Positions 7,610-16,722 of a stretch of 64,000 nt of DNA are shown one piece after another. Source of the stretch: a virus; the IMG/VR virus record IMGVR_UViG_3300048672_001051, positions 1-64,000 of that record; one strand, given 5' to 3'. How positions within the stretch are numbered: the first letter of the stretch is position 1; each line of letters opens with the position of its first letter. Made by a program: the position numbers and the translations under genes. The notes under the pieces were generated by a model, which was not told where the DNA came from, made no database searches, and worked only from the letters and a program-made list of their open reading frames with translations.

Positions 7610-8984
7610 TCGAATAATATCTTTAGATATCGAGACGACTGGACTACAACCAACAGACCATATATGGTCTGTTGGTATTGCTACTCAAGCGACTCGTAAG
7701 AAAGATAGAGAGATATTTTTAAGTGGTATAACACAATCTAAGAGTAAATCAAAAGCTATAGATGACCTGTTTAACTTACACTCAAACTCTTTTGGACTAT
7801 CTCAACTTGAAAGCGGAGCTTTTGAAGCTTTTGGTAAAGCTGCTGAATCATCAAAGACAGCTAGTTTTAACAGTGCTATTAAAGACTTAAGCGACATGGC
7901 TGCACAAGCAGATGTAATGCTAATCCAAAACGTTAATTTTGAAGATAGGTTTTTAAGTAGCCAAATAACTCCAAAAGCTAAACAAATGCTTACAGATAAA
8001 CTTTATTTTGATACACCAAGTAGCCGTCGGAGATTATTCCAAGAGAGTGCTAGTGTTGAAAATGCTAGAGCTTTGACTATGGCTTCAGGGGAGACTCTTC
8101 GTCAAAGTTTAAAAGATGGCTCCGATGTAGACTCTTACATAGTTAAGCATTCACAGGCTAGCCAAGAACTAATGAGCACTATTAGCCAAACAATTACTGA
8201 CGCTAAGTCCGCTGGAAAAATTGCGGTAGTAGATTTGCTAGATATTACTAGAAGTACTTACGCCGTAGCTGCAGAGAAGGGTTTGGTAAATCCTCAGCAT
8301 ATTGGCATGCTTTCCAATATGGATTTTATAACTAGAGGTTTATTAGGCAGGCCTGAGACGCACAGAGCACTAATGGATGGTCAAGATCAGATACATGCTT
8401 ATAACATATTTAAGGATGGCTATGACGAGCTACTTAAAACTGGTAAATTTACACCAGAACTTCAAAAATTAGCTGATAGTGTAGACTCCGGTTTTCATGA
8501 AATAAACTATAACTTTTTAAAGAGTGTTCGAAGCCACATTGAAGATATTGGCGCTAAGGATAAGCCGACAAATGTTAAAGACGCTGTAACTAAAGTGCTT
8601 GGGCGTACAGATCAAATAGACGAAGGCCTAAATGGTTTTGGTCGTGAATCATACGCTACTAGTCTGTTTGGCAAAGATAAGCCCGAGGCTTTAGCACAAG
8701 TTAACGCTGATTTAAAGTTAATCCAAAATGGCGAACATCAAGCTGTAATTGACCAGCACGCTTATGCTGCAGCGGCGGCTAAAAAAGAAAGTAAACTTAC
8801 AACAAAAGGTAAGATAGGCTTAGGAGTAGCCGCTGTTGTTGGGTTAGGAATTGTTTCCACGCTAGGCGATACGAGTAGAAGAGAGCAAAAACATAATACT
8901 TATAATGAGTTATATGATGAACAATATGTCGGTACAGCTTTAGCAGACTGGCAGGATAGAAATAAAAGTCACAGGATGTCTTAA
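7593..8984 (+). CDS. DnaQ-like (DEDDh) exonuclease with C-terminal membrane segment
   Basis: 463 residues. Exonuclease motifs appear in order: SLDIETTGL (D12, E14), LIQNVNFEDRFL (motif II), and THRALMDG (H257, D262; motif III HxAxxD). This is the set of a 3'-5' DEDDh nuclease. The C-terminal third has a hydrophobic Gly/Ala/Val stretch (GKIGLGVAAVVGLGIVS, near residues 408-424) that could cross a membrane, then a Tyr-rich tail (YNELYDEQYVG). A replicative proofreading enzyme would not be expected here or with such an end, so it may be a virion or DNA-entry protein acting at the membrane; that is inference. It overlaps the preceding nuclease gene by 17 bases and abuts the next gene. Confidence 0.68.
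   Translation: MATNRDRIISLDIETTGLQPTDHIWSVGIATQATRKKDREIFLSGITQSKSKSKAIDDLFNLHSNSFGLSQLESGAFEAFGKAAESSKTASFNSAIKDLSDMAAQADVMLIQNVNFEDRFLSSQITPKAKQMLTDKLYFDTPSSRRRLFQESASVENARALTMASGETLRQSLKDGSDVDSYIVKHSQASQELMSTISQTITDAKSAGKIAVVDLLDITRSTYAVAAEKGLVNPQHIGMLSNMDFITRGLLGRPETHRALMDGQDQIHAYNIFKDGYDELLKTGKFTPELQKLADSVDSGFHEINYNFLKSVRSHIEDIGAKDKPTNVKDAVTKVLGRTDQIDEGLNGFGRESYATSLFGKDKPEALAQVNADLKLIQNGEHQAVIDQHAYAAAAAKKESKLTTKGKIGLGVAAVVGLGIVSTLGDTSRREQKHNTYNELYDEQYVGTALADWQDRNKSHRMS
7649..7676 (+). repeat. 28-bp perfect palindrome
   Basis: ACCAACAGACCATA followed directly by its reverse complement, 56 bases into the exonuclease gene. Fourteen paired bases without a spacer are far beyond chance in 64 kb. 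Confidence 0.85.
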
Positions 8985-9746
8985 ATGAGTAACAGAGCTA
9001 AATTAGACGAATTACTTACGCTTAACCCAGATCTTAAATTTGACTCTAAACGTTTTGATACTTTAAAAGATAAAGATCAGAAAAAATTATTAAAAATGTT
9101 ATCCAGCGATGCCTCTAAAGGTAATGGTACTTATAAATTTACCGCAGGTGTTAATACAAACTTTGATTCAAAAGGTACAGCTGGCGTTTTAAACAAAGCA
9201 AAAGCTATGGTTAACCACACTATAGGGCCAAGTGCCGTAGAGGCCTACGCAAACTCTTTTGGATTTATGACCTCAGGTCAGCGTGCAATGAGTGCAAACT
9301 CATCAATGCTTGGTAAATTGTCCTACAAAGCAATACCTGCCTTTGGTGCATTTACAGCGCTATCTGGCGCTGTAGACGGTGAAGATCCGTTCGAGTATGT
9401 GGGTGAACAGATGGCCTTTGGTGGTGCTACGCAGGGTTATAGACTCGGCAGCACACTTGGAACTAGTACGATGGGTCGATTCGGTGCAGGCTTAGTTGGA
9501 GGAGCATTTATAGGCGCTGCTGTTTACGGAGGTTTTGCTGCGGCAAAAGACTTATCAAGTAACACTTCAAGTATAGCTAAAGCTGCCAAAAAAATGTACA
9601 CAAAAGAATTAAGTGTCGCATCATTTGACAATGATAAAACCTTAACAATGAGGCAAGCCGCATTAAGTAAGTTGAGTAATAGCGCGATAAACGACAGAGG
9701 ACTACTTTTAGGTAACGAAGCAATGATACTGCGAGGTTCATTATAA
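8985..9746 (+). CDS. Gly/Ala-rich hydrophobic virion-type protein
   Basis: 253 residues, not recognised. Residues ~108-190 are rich in Gly and Ala (KAIPAFGAFTALSGAV, GRFGAGLVGGAFIGAAVYGG), a glycine-zipper-like pattern seen in membrane-active or ejected phage proteins. The C-terminus ends in MRQAALSKLSNSAINDRG followed by GNEAMIL, a compact helical tail. The start ATG directly follows the previous stop and the stop overlaps the terminase ATG by one base, so it is translated with the packaging genes. A role in capsid content or genome entry is conjecture. Confidence 0.6.
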   Translation: MSNRAKLDELLTLNPDLKFDSKRFDTLKDKDQKKLLKMLSSDASKGNGTYKFTAGVNTNFDSKGTAGVLNKAKAMVNHTIGPSAVEAYANSFGFMTSGQRAMSANSSMLGKLSYKAIPAFGAFTALSGAVDGEDPFEYVGEQMAFGGATQGYRLGSTLGTSTMGRFGAGLVGGAFIGAAVYGGFAAAKDLSSNTSSIAKAAKKMYTKELSVASFDNDKTLTMRQAALSKLSNSAINDRGLLLGNEAMILRGSL

Positions 9747-11941
9747 TGGCAGCAATTGATCTATTTGAGATGAGTTGGAAAGACTATTTAGAAATTAAAG
9801 GTTTTAATAAACAAAAAGAAGAAACGATGGCAGAGACGTGTAGGAAATGCCGAGAAGATCAACTTAAAAAACATAAAAAAATTACTATAAAATGTACTGG
9901 CGAGCGTACGATAGAGCATGAATTTACTCAGAAGTATGGTGAAAAAACAGCGAAGGCTGTATTAGCTCATTTGCAAGACGACCCGACAGAGATGCTGCAA
10001 GCGTCGTCTGCATACAATCCTTACGATTTTATGCGCGCAAATATTACAGACCCTAAATTGTTTAACCCACGCTGGTACCAAGAGAAAGCTGTACTTTGCT
10101 CTGCGACTAAAAAAGTTTTACGGATGGGTCGTCGCTGTATAGCAAAAGATGAACTTGTACTGATGGCCGATTACAGTTATAAAAAAATTCAAGATATAGA
10201 GCCTGGCGATTATGTAATAAGTAATAAGTATGACAAAGCTACTACACAAATAGTTACACATAAATACAATAACGGTGTTCAGCCGGTGTATGAAGTGCTC
10301 ACAGAGAAAAATCATAAAGTAAGATTAACCGAAGACCATGAAATTTTAACTAAACGAGGCTGGGTGACAATAGCTCAAGGCTTATCTAATGTTGACTATA
10401 TAAGTACTCTAGCCTCAAAAGAGTCTACAGATTATGAGTATTTACGAGTAAAGAGTATAACTCCGATAGGTCTTCAAGAAGTCTACGATATTACAGTTCC
10501 AGGTACTAATAACTTCACTGTAGAAGGACTGACGGTACACAATTGCGGTAAGACATACTCTATGGTTGTTGGTATGTTGCACAACTTACTAACAAAGCCT
10601 GGGTACACAGTACTAATAGCTGCACCGCAAATAACTATGATTGACGAGATAGTTAGCGCTTGCGAAGAAATCTGTAGGCAGCTTAAGACAGAGTATCCTA
10701 TAGTTAGAAATTCTTCTAGCCCTATTATAGAAATTGAGTTTAATAATGGCTCTATAATAAAAGGTGTTACAACAGCCAACGACGCAAAATCTGCTCGTGG
10801 TAAAAGCGCCGATTTGATTTGGCTAGAAGAAGCTGACTTTATTGAAAAGAAGGCCTTAAACTCTATTCTAGGGGTTTTGGCAGATAGGTCAGACATCGAA
10901 CTTTGGGTCTCTTCAACACCAATTGGTGAAAGAAATCTTTACAGTCTAGCTCAAAGACCAGATATAAGAGAATTTCACTATCCAACTTTTGTTGTTCCCC
11001 ACTACGAGTCTGAAAACTTAGACGAGTTTTTCCGTGGAGCAATGACACAGTCTGGTTATGTACAAGAAGTGATGGCTGAGTATGGTGTAGACGTTGATAG
11101 TGTTTTCCAGATCATGTTTATTGAGGAGAGTACTGAACTAGAGCGAGATCCTTACTATTCAGTAGAGAGTGTGTTAGCTAACAGACAGGATTTTATAGTC
11201 TTTATAGGTGTAGATTGGAACCATGATAAAGTTGGTACAAGAATTGTTGTAACAGCTTACTCACGTTCAAGAAATATTTTATTTATTGTTAAGAAAGAGA
11301 AAGTGTCATCAGTTGGTTGGACACAAGCATTAGCTGTGGAGTCTATAGTTAATTTAAACAGATTGTTTGCAGCTGATCATATATATGTAGATGAAGGTTT
11401 TGGTATAGGCCAAGTTACAGAGCTTAGAAAAAAAGGTGTAGAAGCCTATGGTAAAGTTGCAAACGATCATCCAGATTTAAAATTAGAGCAGACTGTATCA
11501 GTGCAATTTGGATCTAGTATAAAAATACATGATCCTATAACTGGTGAAGTTTACAGCAAGCGTGTTAAACAATACATGGTTGAGAATTTATCAAACACGC
11601 TAGAGAAGAAATCTTTATACTTCTCAAGTGTTGAAGATAATGATATAATCATGCAAATGAAGAACTATCTTATAAAAAATGTTTCTGTTAACGGAGCCAA
11701 GTCTTATAGTTTTAGAGATAAGCAAATAGCTGATCACGACTTAGATGCATTTATGTTGACTATCTACGCGTTTAATGTAGAATACGGGGATTATATAAGA
11801 CCACAAAGTCTAGAGTATGCGGCAGGATTTGGCAAAGAATTGCTAGAGCCTGCGCTGAAAATGGATAGTCTTTACGACGCAATTGGTGTATATGTCTCCC
11901 GTACATCAAAATCAAAATTTAAACCAAAACGTAAATGGTAG
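9746..11941 (+). CDS. Terminase large subunit (TerL) with intein
   Basis: 731 codons, 595 after removing intein residues 131-266. The ATPase of the packaging motor: the P-loop MGRR-CGKT is split by the intein at its Cys; Walker B is DLIWLEEAD (D356, E361/E362); a WVSSTP motif-III follows. The C-terminal nuclease has FIGVDWNHD (D490), IYVDEGFG (D549) and IADHDLDAF (D663, D665, D667), the usual Asp cluster that cuts concatemers. The N-terminus carries TCRKC and a second Cys/His-containing stretch (IKCTGERTIEH), a possible metal site not typical of TerL. ATG overlaps the previous stop by one base. The identity is firm; which small subunit it partners is not. Confidence 0.92.
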   Translation: MAAIDLFEMSWKDYLEIKGFNKQKEETMAETCRKCREDQLKKHKKITIKCTGERTIEHEFTQKYGEKTAKAVLAHLQDDPTEMLQASSAYNPYDFMRANITDPKLFNPRWYQEKAVLCSATKKVLRMGRRCIAKDELVLMADYSYKKIQDIEPGDYVISNKYDKATTQIVTHKYNNGVQPVYEVLTEKNHKVRLTEDHEILTKRGWVTIAQGLSNVDYISTLASKESTDYEYLRVKSITPIGLQEVYDITVPGTNNFTVEGLTVHNCGKTYSMVVGMLHNLLTKPGYTVLIAAPQITMIDEIVSACEEICRQLKTEYPIVRNSSSPIIEIEFNNGSIIKGVTTANDAKSARGKSADLIWLEEADFIEKKALNSILGVLADRSDIELWVSSTPIGERNLYSLAQRPDIREFHYPTFVVPHYESENLDEFFRGAMTQSGYVQEVMAEYGVDVDSVFQIMFIEESTELERDPYYSVESVLANRQDFIVFIGVDWNHDKVGTRIVVTAYSRSRNILFIVKKEKVSSVGWTQALAVESIVNLNRLFAADHIYVDEGFGIGQVTELRKKGVEAYGKVANDHPDLKLEQTVSVQFGSSIKIHDPITGEVYSKRVKQYMVENLSNTLEKKSLYFSSVEDNDIIMQMKNYLIKNVSVNGAKSYSFRDKQIADHDLDAFMLTIYAFNVEYGDYIRPQSLEYAAGFGKELLEPALKMDSLYDAIGVYVSRTSKSKFKPKRKW
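10136..10543 (+). other. TerL mini-intein (136 aa)
   Basis: Starts C1-IAKDELVLMADYSYKKIQDI (block A), has T-E-D-H in RLTEDHEIL (block B), VYDITVPGTNNFTVEG (block F) and ends LTVHN before Cys+1 of the P-loop CGKT. No endonuclease domain is present, so homing would need help in trans. The insertion is in the ATP-binding loop, a typical intein site because clean removal is under strong selection. It differs at most positions from the other two inteins, so separate acquisition is likely. Confidence 0.92.
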
Positions 11942-11948
11942 CATTAAA

Positions 11949-12383
11949 ATGCCTATAAATGTAATTGATAACATAGATGCAACACATAAAACGTACACAA
12001 ATAATGGTGTTGGTTTATGTTACTTTGATCCACACTCTGAGTCACTACGAGAGTTGTCAGACAATAGCTTAAATATAGCACCTTTTGAAGAGAATGTTAG
12101 ACGTTATTATCTAACAGTAGATACTGATGGCGCTATACCAAGCACTGCAACCCTACACTTCTCTAGTGATGTATACTCACTGGTTGTTAAACACAAAGTG
12201 AAAACATTGAGCGATAGTTTGAGCACAACTTCCGAGTTTACCTCAATACTAGATTCTAACTACACCACAGTATTCTTTGGACAGCACACTACTGACATAA
12301 TTCCAATAGATGTCTATATACAGTCAACTGTGAATGTTAAGTACGGTGGTTCACTATATATTAATATTGATGTGGAGTTTTAA
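11949..12383 (+). CDS. Small virion-type protein, unknown
   Basis: 144 codons from ATG 11949 (MPINVIDNIDATHK), seven bases after the terminase stop; an earlier in-frame codon inside the terminase gene was rejected. The sequence is rich in beta-forming stretches (YYLTVDTDGAIPS, SVVKHKV-like strands, LYINIDVEF) and looks like a single beta-sandwich. No enzyme motif is seen. Being between terminase and portal, it may be a head or head-tail component. Confidence 0.6.
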   Translation: MPINVIDNIDATHKTYTNNGVGLCYFDPHSESLRELSDNSLNIAPFEENVRRYYLTVDTDGAIPSTATLHFSSDVYSLVVKHKVKTLSDSLSTTSEFTSILDSNYTTVFFGQHTTDIIPIDVYIQSTVNVKYGGSLYINIDVEF

Positions 12384-12385
12384 TA

Positions 12386-12652
12386 TTGACAAACACTATT
12401 ACAGATGAGTCTTTACAGTTATTGTTAATAGACTCTAAGAATGCATCAGAAGCTCTCAAAGCTAAGTTAGCTACTGTTGTAGTGCCTGTTAGTTCAAAGA
12501 CTTTGCCAGACGTTATAAAAGCCATCTCCGAACTCTTCGGAGATGGCTTTATTGACAACCAAGGAAATTCTCAAATTTCCTATGATATGTATTTAGCCTG
12601 CGTAAAATATTTAAGAACAATAGGCGCCCTAAAAGGTGAGGAGTATGTATGA
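12386..12652 (+). CDS. Small protein, unknown (TTG start)
   Basis: 88 codons starting with TTG two bases after the previous stop and overlapping the next ATG by four bases. Predicted to be mostly helical (LQLLLIDSKNASEALKAKLA; ISELFGDGF). No family recognised. The middle of the gene is a perfect 15-bp-stem hairpin, so part of the coding sequence is constrained by a DNA/RNA structure. Confidence 0.6.
   Translation: MTNTITDESLQLLLIDSKNASEALKAKLATVVVPVSSKTLPDVIKAISELFGDGFIDNQGNSQISYDMYLACVKYLRTIGALKGEEYV
12518..12550 (+). repeat. 15-bp perfect stem, 3-base loop, inside a gene
   Basis: AAAGCCATCTCCGAA / TTCGGAGATGGCTTT around CTC. The form resembles an intrinsic terminator but the 3' side (ATTGACAACC) is not a U-tract and the hairpin is wholly inside the coding frame. 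A second small stem (GGAAATT/AATTTCC) follows at 12563-12580. Confidence 0.85.
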
Positions 12653-13209
12653 CTAACACATCAGCAGCGATGTTTACAGATCAAGCTGAAGTTATAAGAA
12701 TGCAAAAACAACGTGCAGAGCTGTACACTAGAATATACCAGTATGCTGCTGAGGATTTTACAAGTATAGCTGATTTTCAACAATTTTATAGTTTATCGGC
12801 TGTGTGGATGCAATCTCTTGAAACTCAATTGCAAACACTTATGCAAATAATCTCTGTACACGTTCACGATGTCCCGCCGCACTCACACCCGATTGAACCA
12901 CATACACATATTAGCTCAGCGCCAGGTTCGCCCACTAGTCCAAATATTGGTGGTGTAATCACGATGCCTACTGGTTTAGTTACTAACTTAAGTACAAACA
13001 CGTCTCAGATAGTCTGGCGGCCATTAGCTAAACCTACATTTATTAATACAACTTTAGCTATACCAAATATCGAAGGTAATAAGATAGTAGTAGGTGTTGG
13101 TGCTGAGGGTGATGTATTTCCAGAGCAGCGTAGGCTACGTGTAGCTCCAATATTACTTAAACCTACATTGCCGCCAATAATTAGCAGCGCTTTAAAAGGA
13201 TCTTTATGA
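12649..13209 (+). CDS. His-motif virion-type protein, unknown
   Basis: 186 residues. The N-terminal half is helical; a central stretch near residues 74-92 holds HVHDVPPHSHPIEPHTH, a run of HxH pairs likely to bind a metal ion, followed by an SAPGSP linker and a beta-rich C-terminal half. Such HxH clusters occur in phage spike and fibre proteins, but this gene lies among head genes. The last bases overlap the next start as ATGA. The function is not recognised. Confidence 0.6.
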   Translation: MTNTSAAMFTDQAEVIRMQKQRAELYTRIYQYAAEDFTSIADFQQFYSLSAVWMQSLETQLQTLMQIISVHVHDVPPHSHPIEPHTHISSAPGSPTSPNIGGVITMPTGLVTNLSTNTSQIVWRPLAKPTFINTTLAIPNIEGNKIVVGVGAEGDVFPEQRRLRVAPILLKPTLPPIISSALKGSL

Positions 13210-15080
13210 TTATAATCGAACCAATTGTAGAAAATACGTCGTCTGGTGAGGCGTTGCAACAACTACAACTTATAGTTAATACATTTACTGACGCCATAGA
13301 AAAAAATAATTGCAACTTAAAATTAGTTATAGGTTTTCACCAACAACTAGATGATGCCATACGAGATGTTGAAGATTTAAATGTAGCTTTGCAACCTGAT
13401 ATTAAAGGTACACTAAAAGCTACGCCGACCTACACTTACTACACGGTAGACCCTAGCAGGTTTATTGATGATGTCATAACAATAAACGACTCTTCTAAGT
13501 ATTTAAAGCAAAAGTGCATTGATTGTAAATTAAGGTTCCCTACTGTGAAATTTGACAACAGACTTAAATTTTCATTTGATAAACTTTTTGAAATAAACAT
13601 AGCCTACTCTAAAATTTTTACAGATTTCCAAAAGCCTAATATCTGTCACTTAGCTTATGCTATGGAGTCTAGTTGCATACCAGATTTAATAAAATTAATA
13701 GCACTACTTTTAAATGCATATATAGCAATACTAGCTTTTAAAAAGCTATCAGGTTTTACTTTAACTGCTTTCATAAAAGGACTTATACTTAGCCTTCTAG
13801 GTAAAATAATTGGAAGCATATCTGTCTCAGTAAACTTTTCAAATACAGGCTTACCTTGCGTGCTTGCTGCTATTGAGAATATTGCGTCAGCTATTCCAAG
13901 CCCTGATAATTTAAGATCACAGATTAGTGCAAACATAAGAGATGAAACTGGATTTTATGCAGACAAGCAAATTGGCAATAATACAGAACTTTTAAGACAA
14001 CTAAATAGTGGTGAAATAGCTCAAGAAGAGTATGATAAAATTATAACTGACTACCAACAGTCGGAAGTTATTGAGAAAAATTACTACAGTAATTTGCAAG
14101 AGTCTGTAGGCACTGGATTAAATAAATCTACTAGTTTTTTAAAAAGCATTGAAGGTAGCGTAAGTGATGTTGAAAATGGTATCTCAGATATATTTAAGTT
14201 TGCAAACGATGTTGTTACAGAAGCTCAAGCAGAATTAAATTCTTTTATTGAATCTATATTTGGAATAATAACTTATTTTGAATGTGAAATCAGCCGAACT
14301 ACTGCAGACTTTACAGTTATTTTAGAACTTGCAACAAAAATAACTAATTTAATAAATGCAATAAGTGCAATAGTTGTTGTTCTAGCTAAAAAACAACTAG
14401 GTGGTAAGCTGTGTAAAGAGACTAGCCTAAATTCTAAATATTCAAATGACACAACAGTTAATTTTACAGCAGAAGATATTAAAGATATTGTACAAGAGTA
14501 TACAGGTGTTATAAGTAAGTTAGAAGATGCAGACGGTATTAGTGTACTAATATACGAGCAGCCAATTAGGCAAATTCTTCCAAAGTTAGATTTATTTAGT
14601 TGTAATTTAGAGGAGTTTACTAAAGGCCATGAGTTAGATAATATTGTAGATGCAGTTGTTAAAGATCTAATTGAATCTGGAGGTAACTCTTCACTTAATC
14701 TTGATAATAATGTTGACGGAGACACCTACACACAGCCAGATAAGCAGTACATACGTAAATTCGACATACCAGGATATACTCCAAGTACTACAGACAGTGA
14801 AGAAGATTATGCAGATGCTGTTAAACAGCAAGCAGAAGAAACCTACTCAAATTATATAACAGAGGTTCGCGAGCTACTTGACTTTATTTACAATAACCCA
14901 TTAAACTCTGTCCAAGACGACTACACAGATAAAGAAGAAGTTACGGCCGAGTCTGATGACATAGTTAATATGTTTAATAACTTGAAAAGTAATAAAGTGA
15001 CTGAGAACTTATCTAATCAACAAAAAGAGTGCCGGGACATTGATGATGTTCTAGCCATGCTTAAAAATTTTACATTCTAA
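13206..15080 (+). CDS. Large virion-type protein with hydrophobic helices, unknown
   Basis: 624 residues. Residues ~155-215 contain hydrophobic helices (LIKLIALLLNAYIAILAF, FIKGLILSLLGKIIGSI) that could be membrane-seeking; the remainder is charged and helical, with an acidic C-terminus (DYTDKEEVTAESDD). Six or more cysteines are spread through the protein (e.g. LKQKCIDCKL, CxxC). No enzyme motif recognised. It sits directly upstream of the portal gene, so a head, portal-associated or ejected role is possible. Confidence 0.6.
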   Translation: MIIIEPIVENTSSGEALQQLQLIVNTFTDAIEKNNCNLKLVIGFHQQLDDAIRDVEDLNVALQPDIKGTLKATPTYTYYTVDPSRFIDDVITINDSSKYLKQKCIDCKLRFPTVKFDNRLKFSFDKLFEINIAYSKIFTDFQKPNICHLAYAMESSCIPDLIKLIALLLNAYIAILAFKKLSGFTLTAFIKGLILSLLGKIIGSISVSVNFSNTGLPCVLAAIENIASAIPSPDNLRSQISANIRDETGFYADKQIGNNTELLRQLNSGEIAQEEYDKIITDYQQSEVIEKNYYSNLQESVGTGLNKSTSFLKSIEGSVSDVENGISDIFKFANDVVTEAQAELNSFIESIFGIITYFECEISRTTADFTVILELATKITNLINAISAIVVVLAKKQLGGKLCKETSLNSKYSNDTTVNFTAEDIKDIVQEYTGVISKLEDADGISVLIYEQPIRQILPKLDLFSCNLEEFTKGHELDNIVDAVVKDLIESGGNSSLNLDNNVDGDTYTQPDKQYIRKFDIPGYTPSTTDSEEDYADAVKQQAEETYSNYITEVRELLDFIYNNPLNSVQDDYTDKEEVTAESDDIVNMFNNLKSNKVTENLSNQQKECRDIDDVLAMLKNFTF

Positions 15081-15093
15081 GGTCTGCTCTTTA

Positions 15094-16713
15094 ATGATTT
15101 TAACAACGAACATAAATAAAACTAATAAAATACAGGATGCCGAAGGTCGGCTATTTAAACTCAAGAGTGGTGAAACACCGATACTGAGTAAACAAGCAAG
15201 AGCAGCCTACAATCAAGAACTATATGGCTACCAACGCTATTTCGAATACGACTTAGCGGAATCCTATAAAATAATGGACACTGAGTCTTTAGTGGCATCC
15301 GCTTTTAAGAAAAAAATAACCCTCATATTAAAAGAGGGTTTTACTTTTAAAAGTAAGATACCTGCAAATGTTACCTATATTAATAAGCGATTATCAGAGA
15401 TTGAATATGTTACCGGTAAAAAGTTTTCAGATATACTATATGATATTGTGCAAGATATGGTTGTTAATCATAATTGTTTTCTACTACAACACCGTTCAAT
15501 AAATTCTTCTACCGGATTGACTAGAGACGCTAGGCAACCACTGGCAGCATTGTATAGACTGATACTTACACAGGTAAGCCCTGTTCGTAACAAGTATAAA
15601 GAAACAATTGCATATAAATACAACATAAGTGATGTCGACTACTACGACGTAGCAGCTAAAGATATGTACCATATTCACTTGTGTAAAAAACCTGGGCTGA
15701 GTATCGGAACGCCGCCACTTGAAGCTGTTCGTGATGATATCTTATCTTTGCGCCAAATTGAAGAGTCGTTAGAGCGTCTCATATATAAGATGGCATCCCC
15801 AATAATACATTGTAAAGTTGGTAGTGACACCAAGCCTGCTGGTAGAATGGCAGACAACACTCCAGAGATAGATTATTATAATCGCCTATTATCTAATATG
15901 GATGAGAACGGTGGTATAACTACTTCCAACCGTGTAGAACTTAAGCTGATAGGTGCTGAGTCACAAGCTCTTAGAATGAGCGAGTATTTAACACACTATA
16001 AAAACAGAGTTTTAAGTGGCCTAAATATATCAGAAGTAGACTTAGGTGTTGGCAGCTCTACTACCGGAGGCGCTGCAGATTTAATCTCTCAAGCTTTAAA
16101 AGAAGATGTAGAGATGTATCAGAAAACTATTGCCAACTTTTTTACAGAGAAATTCTTTAACGATCTTTTATTGGAGTCAAGACGTTATTCTGGACAGACA
16201 ATAATACCTGACGATGAATATGTTAATTTCATGTTCAACACACCAAGTACTGATGTTCGCATCCGAGAAGAATCTCATCTGGCAAATATGGTTAGAAATA
16301 ACTTATTAACTGTAGAGAAGTTTGAGGAGGTTACTGGATATGACGCGCCAGACTATGCGCAAGAGCTATTGAAATTGCCACTACTTAAACTAAGTGAACC
16401 ATCGACTACAAATCAGTCTTTATCAAATACAGCGGAGCCTCAGAATCAGCATACTGCGCCTGAGACAAAAACTATTAAAGATAGTATTAACACATTATTA
16501 GACTCACCTAAAAATTCTGTGACCTTAAGTGATTTTTATTATCTAATTCAAGACGAGTTGACAGGTGTATTAGAAAAAGATACTATACATGAAATTGTAA
16601 CTGAAGCTTACGCTTATTTTAATAAATTTTCGACAAGTGATATTTCAAAAAACACTTTAGCTGAGAATATTACAAAACATATACTAGACCTAGTATTTAA
16701 CAGTATAAAATAG
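15094..16713 (+). CDS. Portal protein
   Basis: 539 residues, usual size for a portal, the dodecameric ring at the DNA entry vertex. Typical features are the N-terminal AYNQELYGYQRYFEYDLAE, a helical wing with DMYHIHLCKKPGLSIGTPPLEAV, the stem-like RQIEESLERLIYKMASP, and the crown/clip region ending in GLNISEVDLGVG and GGAADLISQALKEDV as in SPP1/HK97-type portals. A C-terminal 100-residue extension (Gln/Pro-rich then helical) is longer than in many relatives. It is followed by the protease/scaffold gene, decoration and capsid genes, the classic order. A small terminator-like hairpin (15318-15340) lies 224 bases into the gene. Confidence 0.85.
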   Translation: MILTTNINKTNKIQDAEGRLFKLKSGETPILSKQARAAYNQELYGYQRYFEYDLAESYKIMDTESLVASAFKKKITLILKEGFTFKSKIPANVTYINKRLSEIEYVTGKKFSDILYDIVQDMVVNHNCFLLQHRSINSSTGLTRDARQPLAALYRLILTQVSPVRNKYKETIAYKYNISDVDYYDVAAKDMYHIHLCKKPGLSIGTPPLEAVRDDILSLRQIEESLERLIYKMASPIIHCKVGSDTKPAGRMADNTPEIDYYNRLLSNMDENGGITTSNRVELKLIGAESQALRMSEYLTHYKNRVLSGLNISEVDLGVGSSTTGGAADLISQALKEDVEMYQKTIANFFTEKFFNDLLLESRRYSGQTIIPDDEYVNFMFNTPSTDVRIREESHLANMVRNNLLTVEKFEEVTGYDAPDYAQELLKLPLLKLSEPSTTNQSLSNTAEPQNQHTAPETKTIKDSINTLLDSPKNSVTLSDFYYLIQDELTGVLEKDTIHEIVTEAYAYFNKFSTSDISKNTLAENITKHILDLVFNSIK

Positions 16714-16722
16714 GACTTATAA

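Noticed and set aside
15318-15340. Terminator-like hairpin in the portal gene (AACCCTC/GAGGGTT then TTTT)
   Set aside because: Only seven pairs with a nine-base loop inside a gene; too weak to list as a terminator, though it fits the gene-start hairpin pattern.
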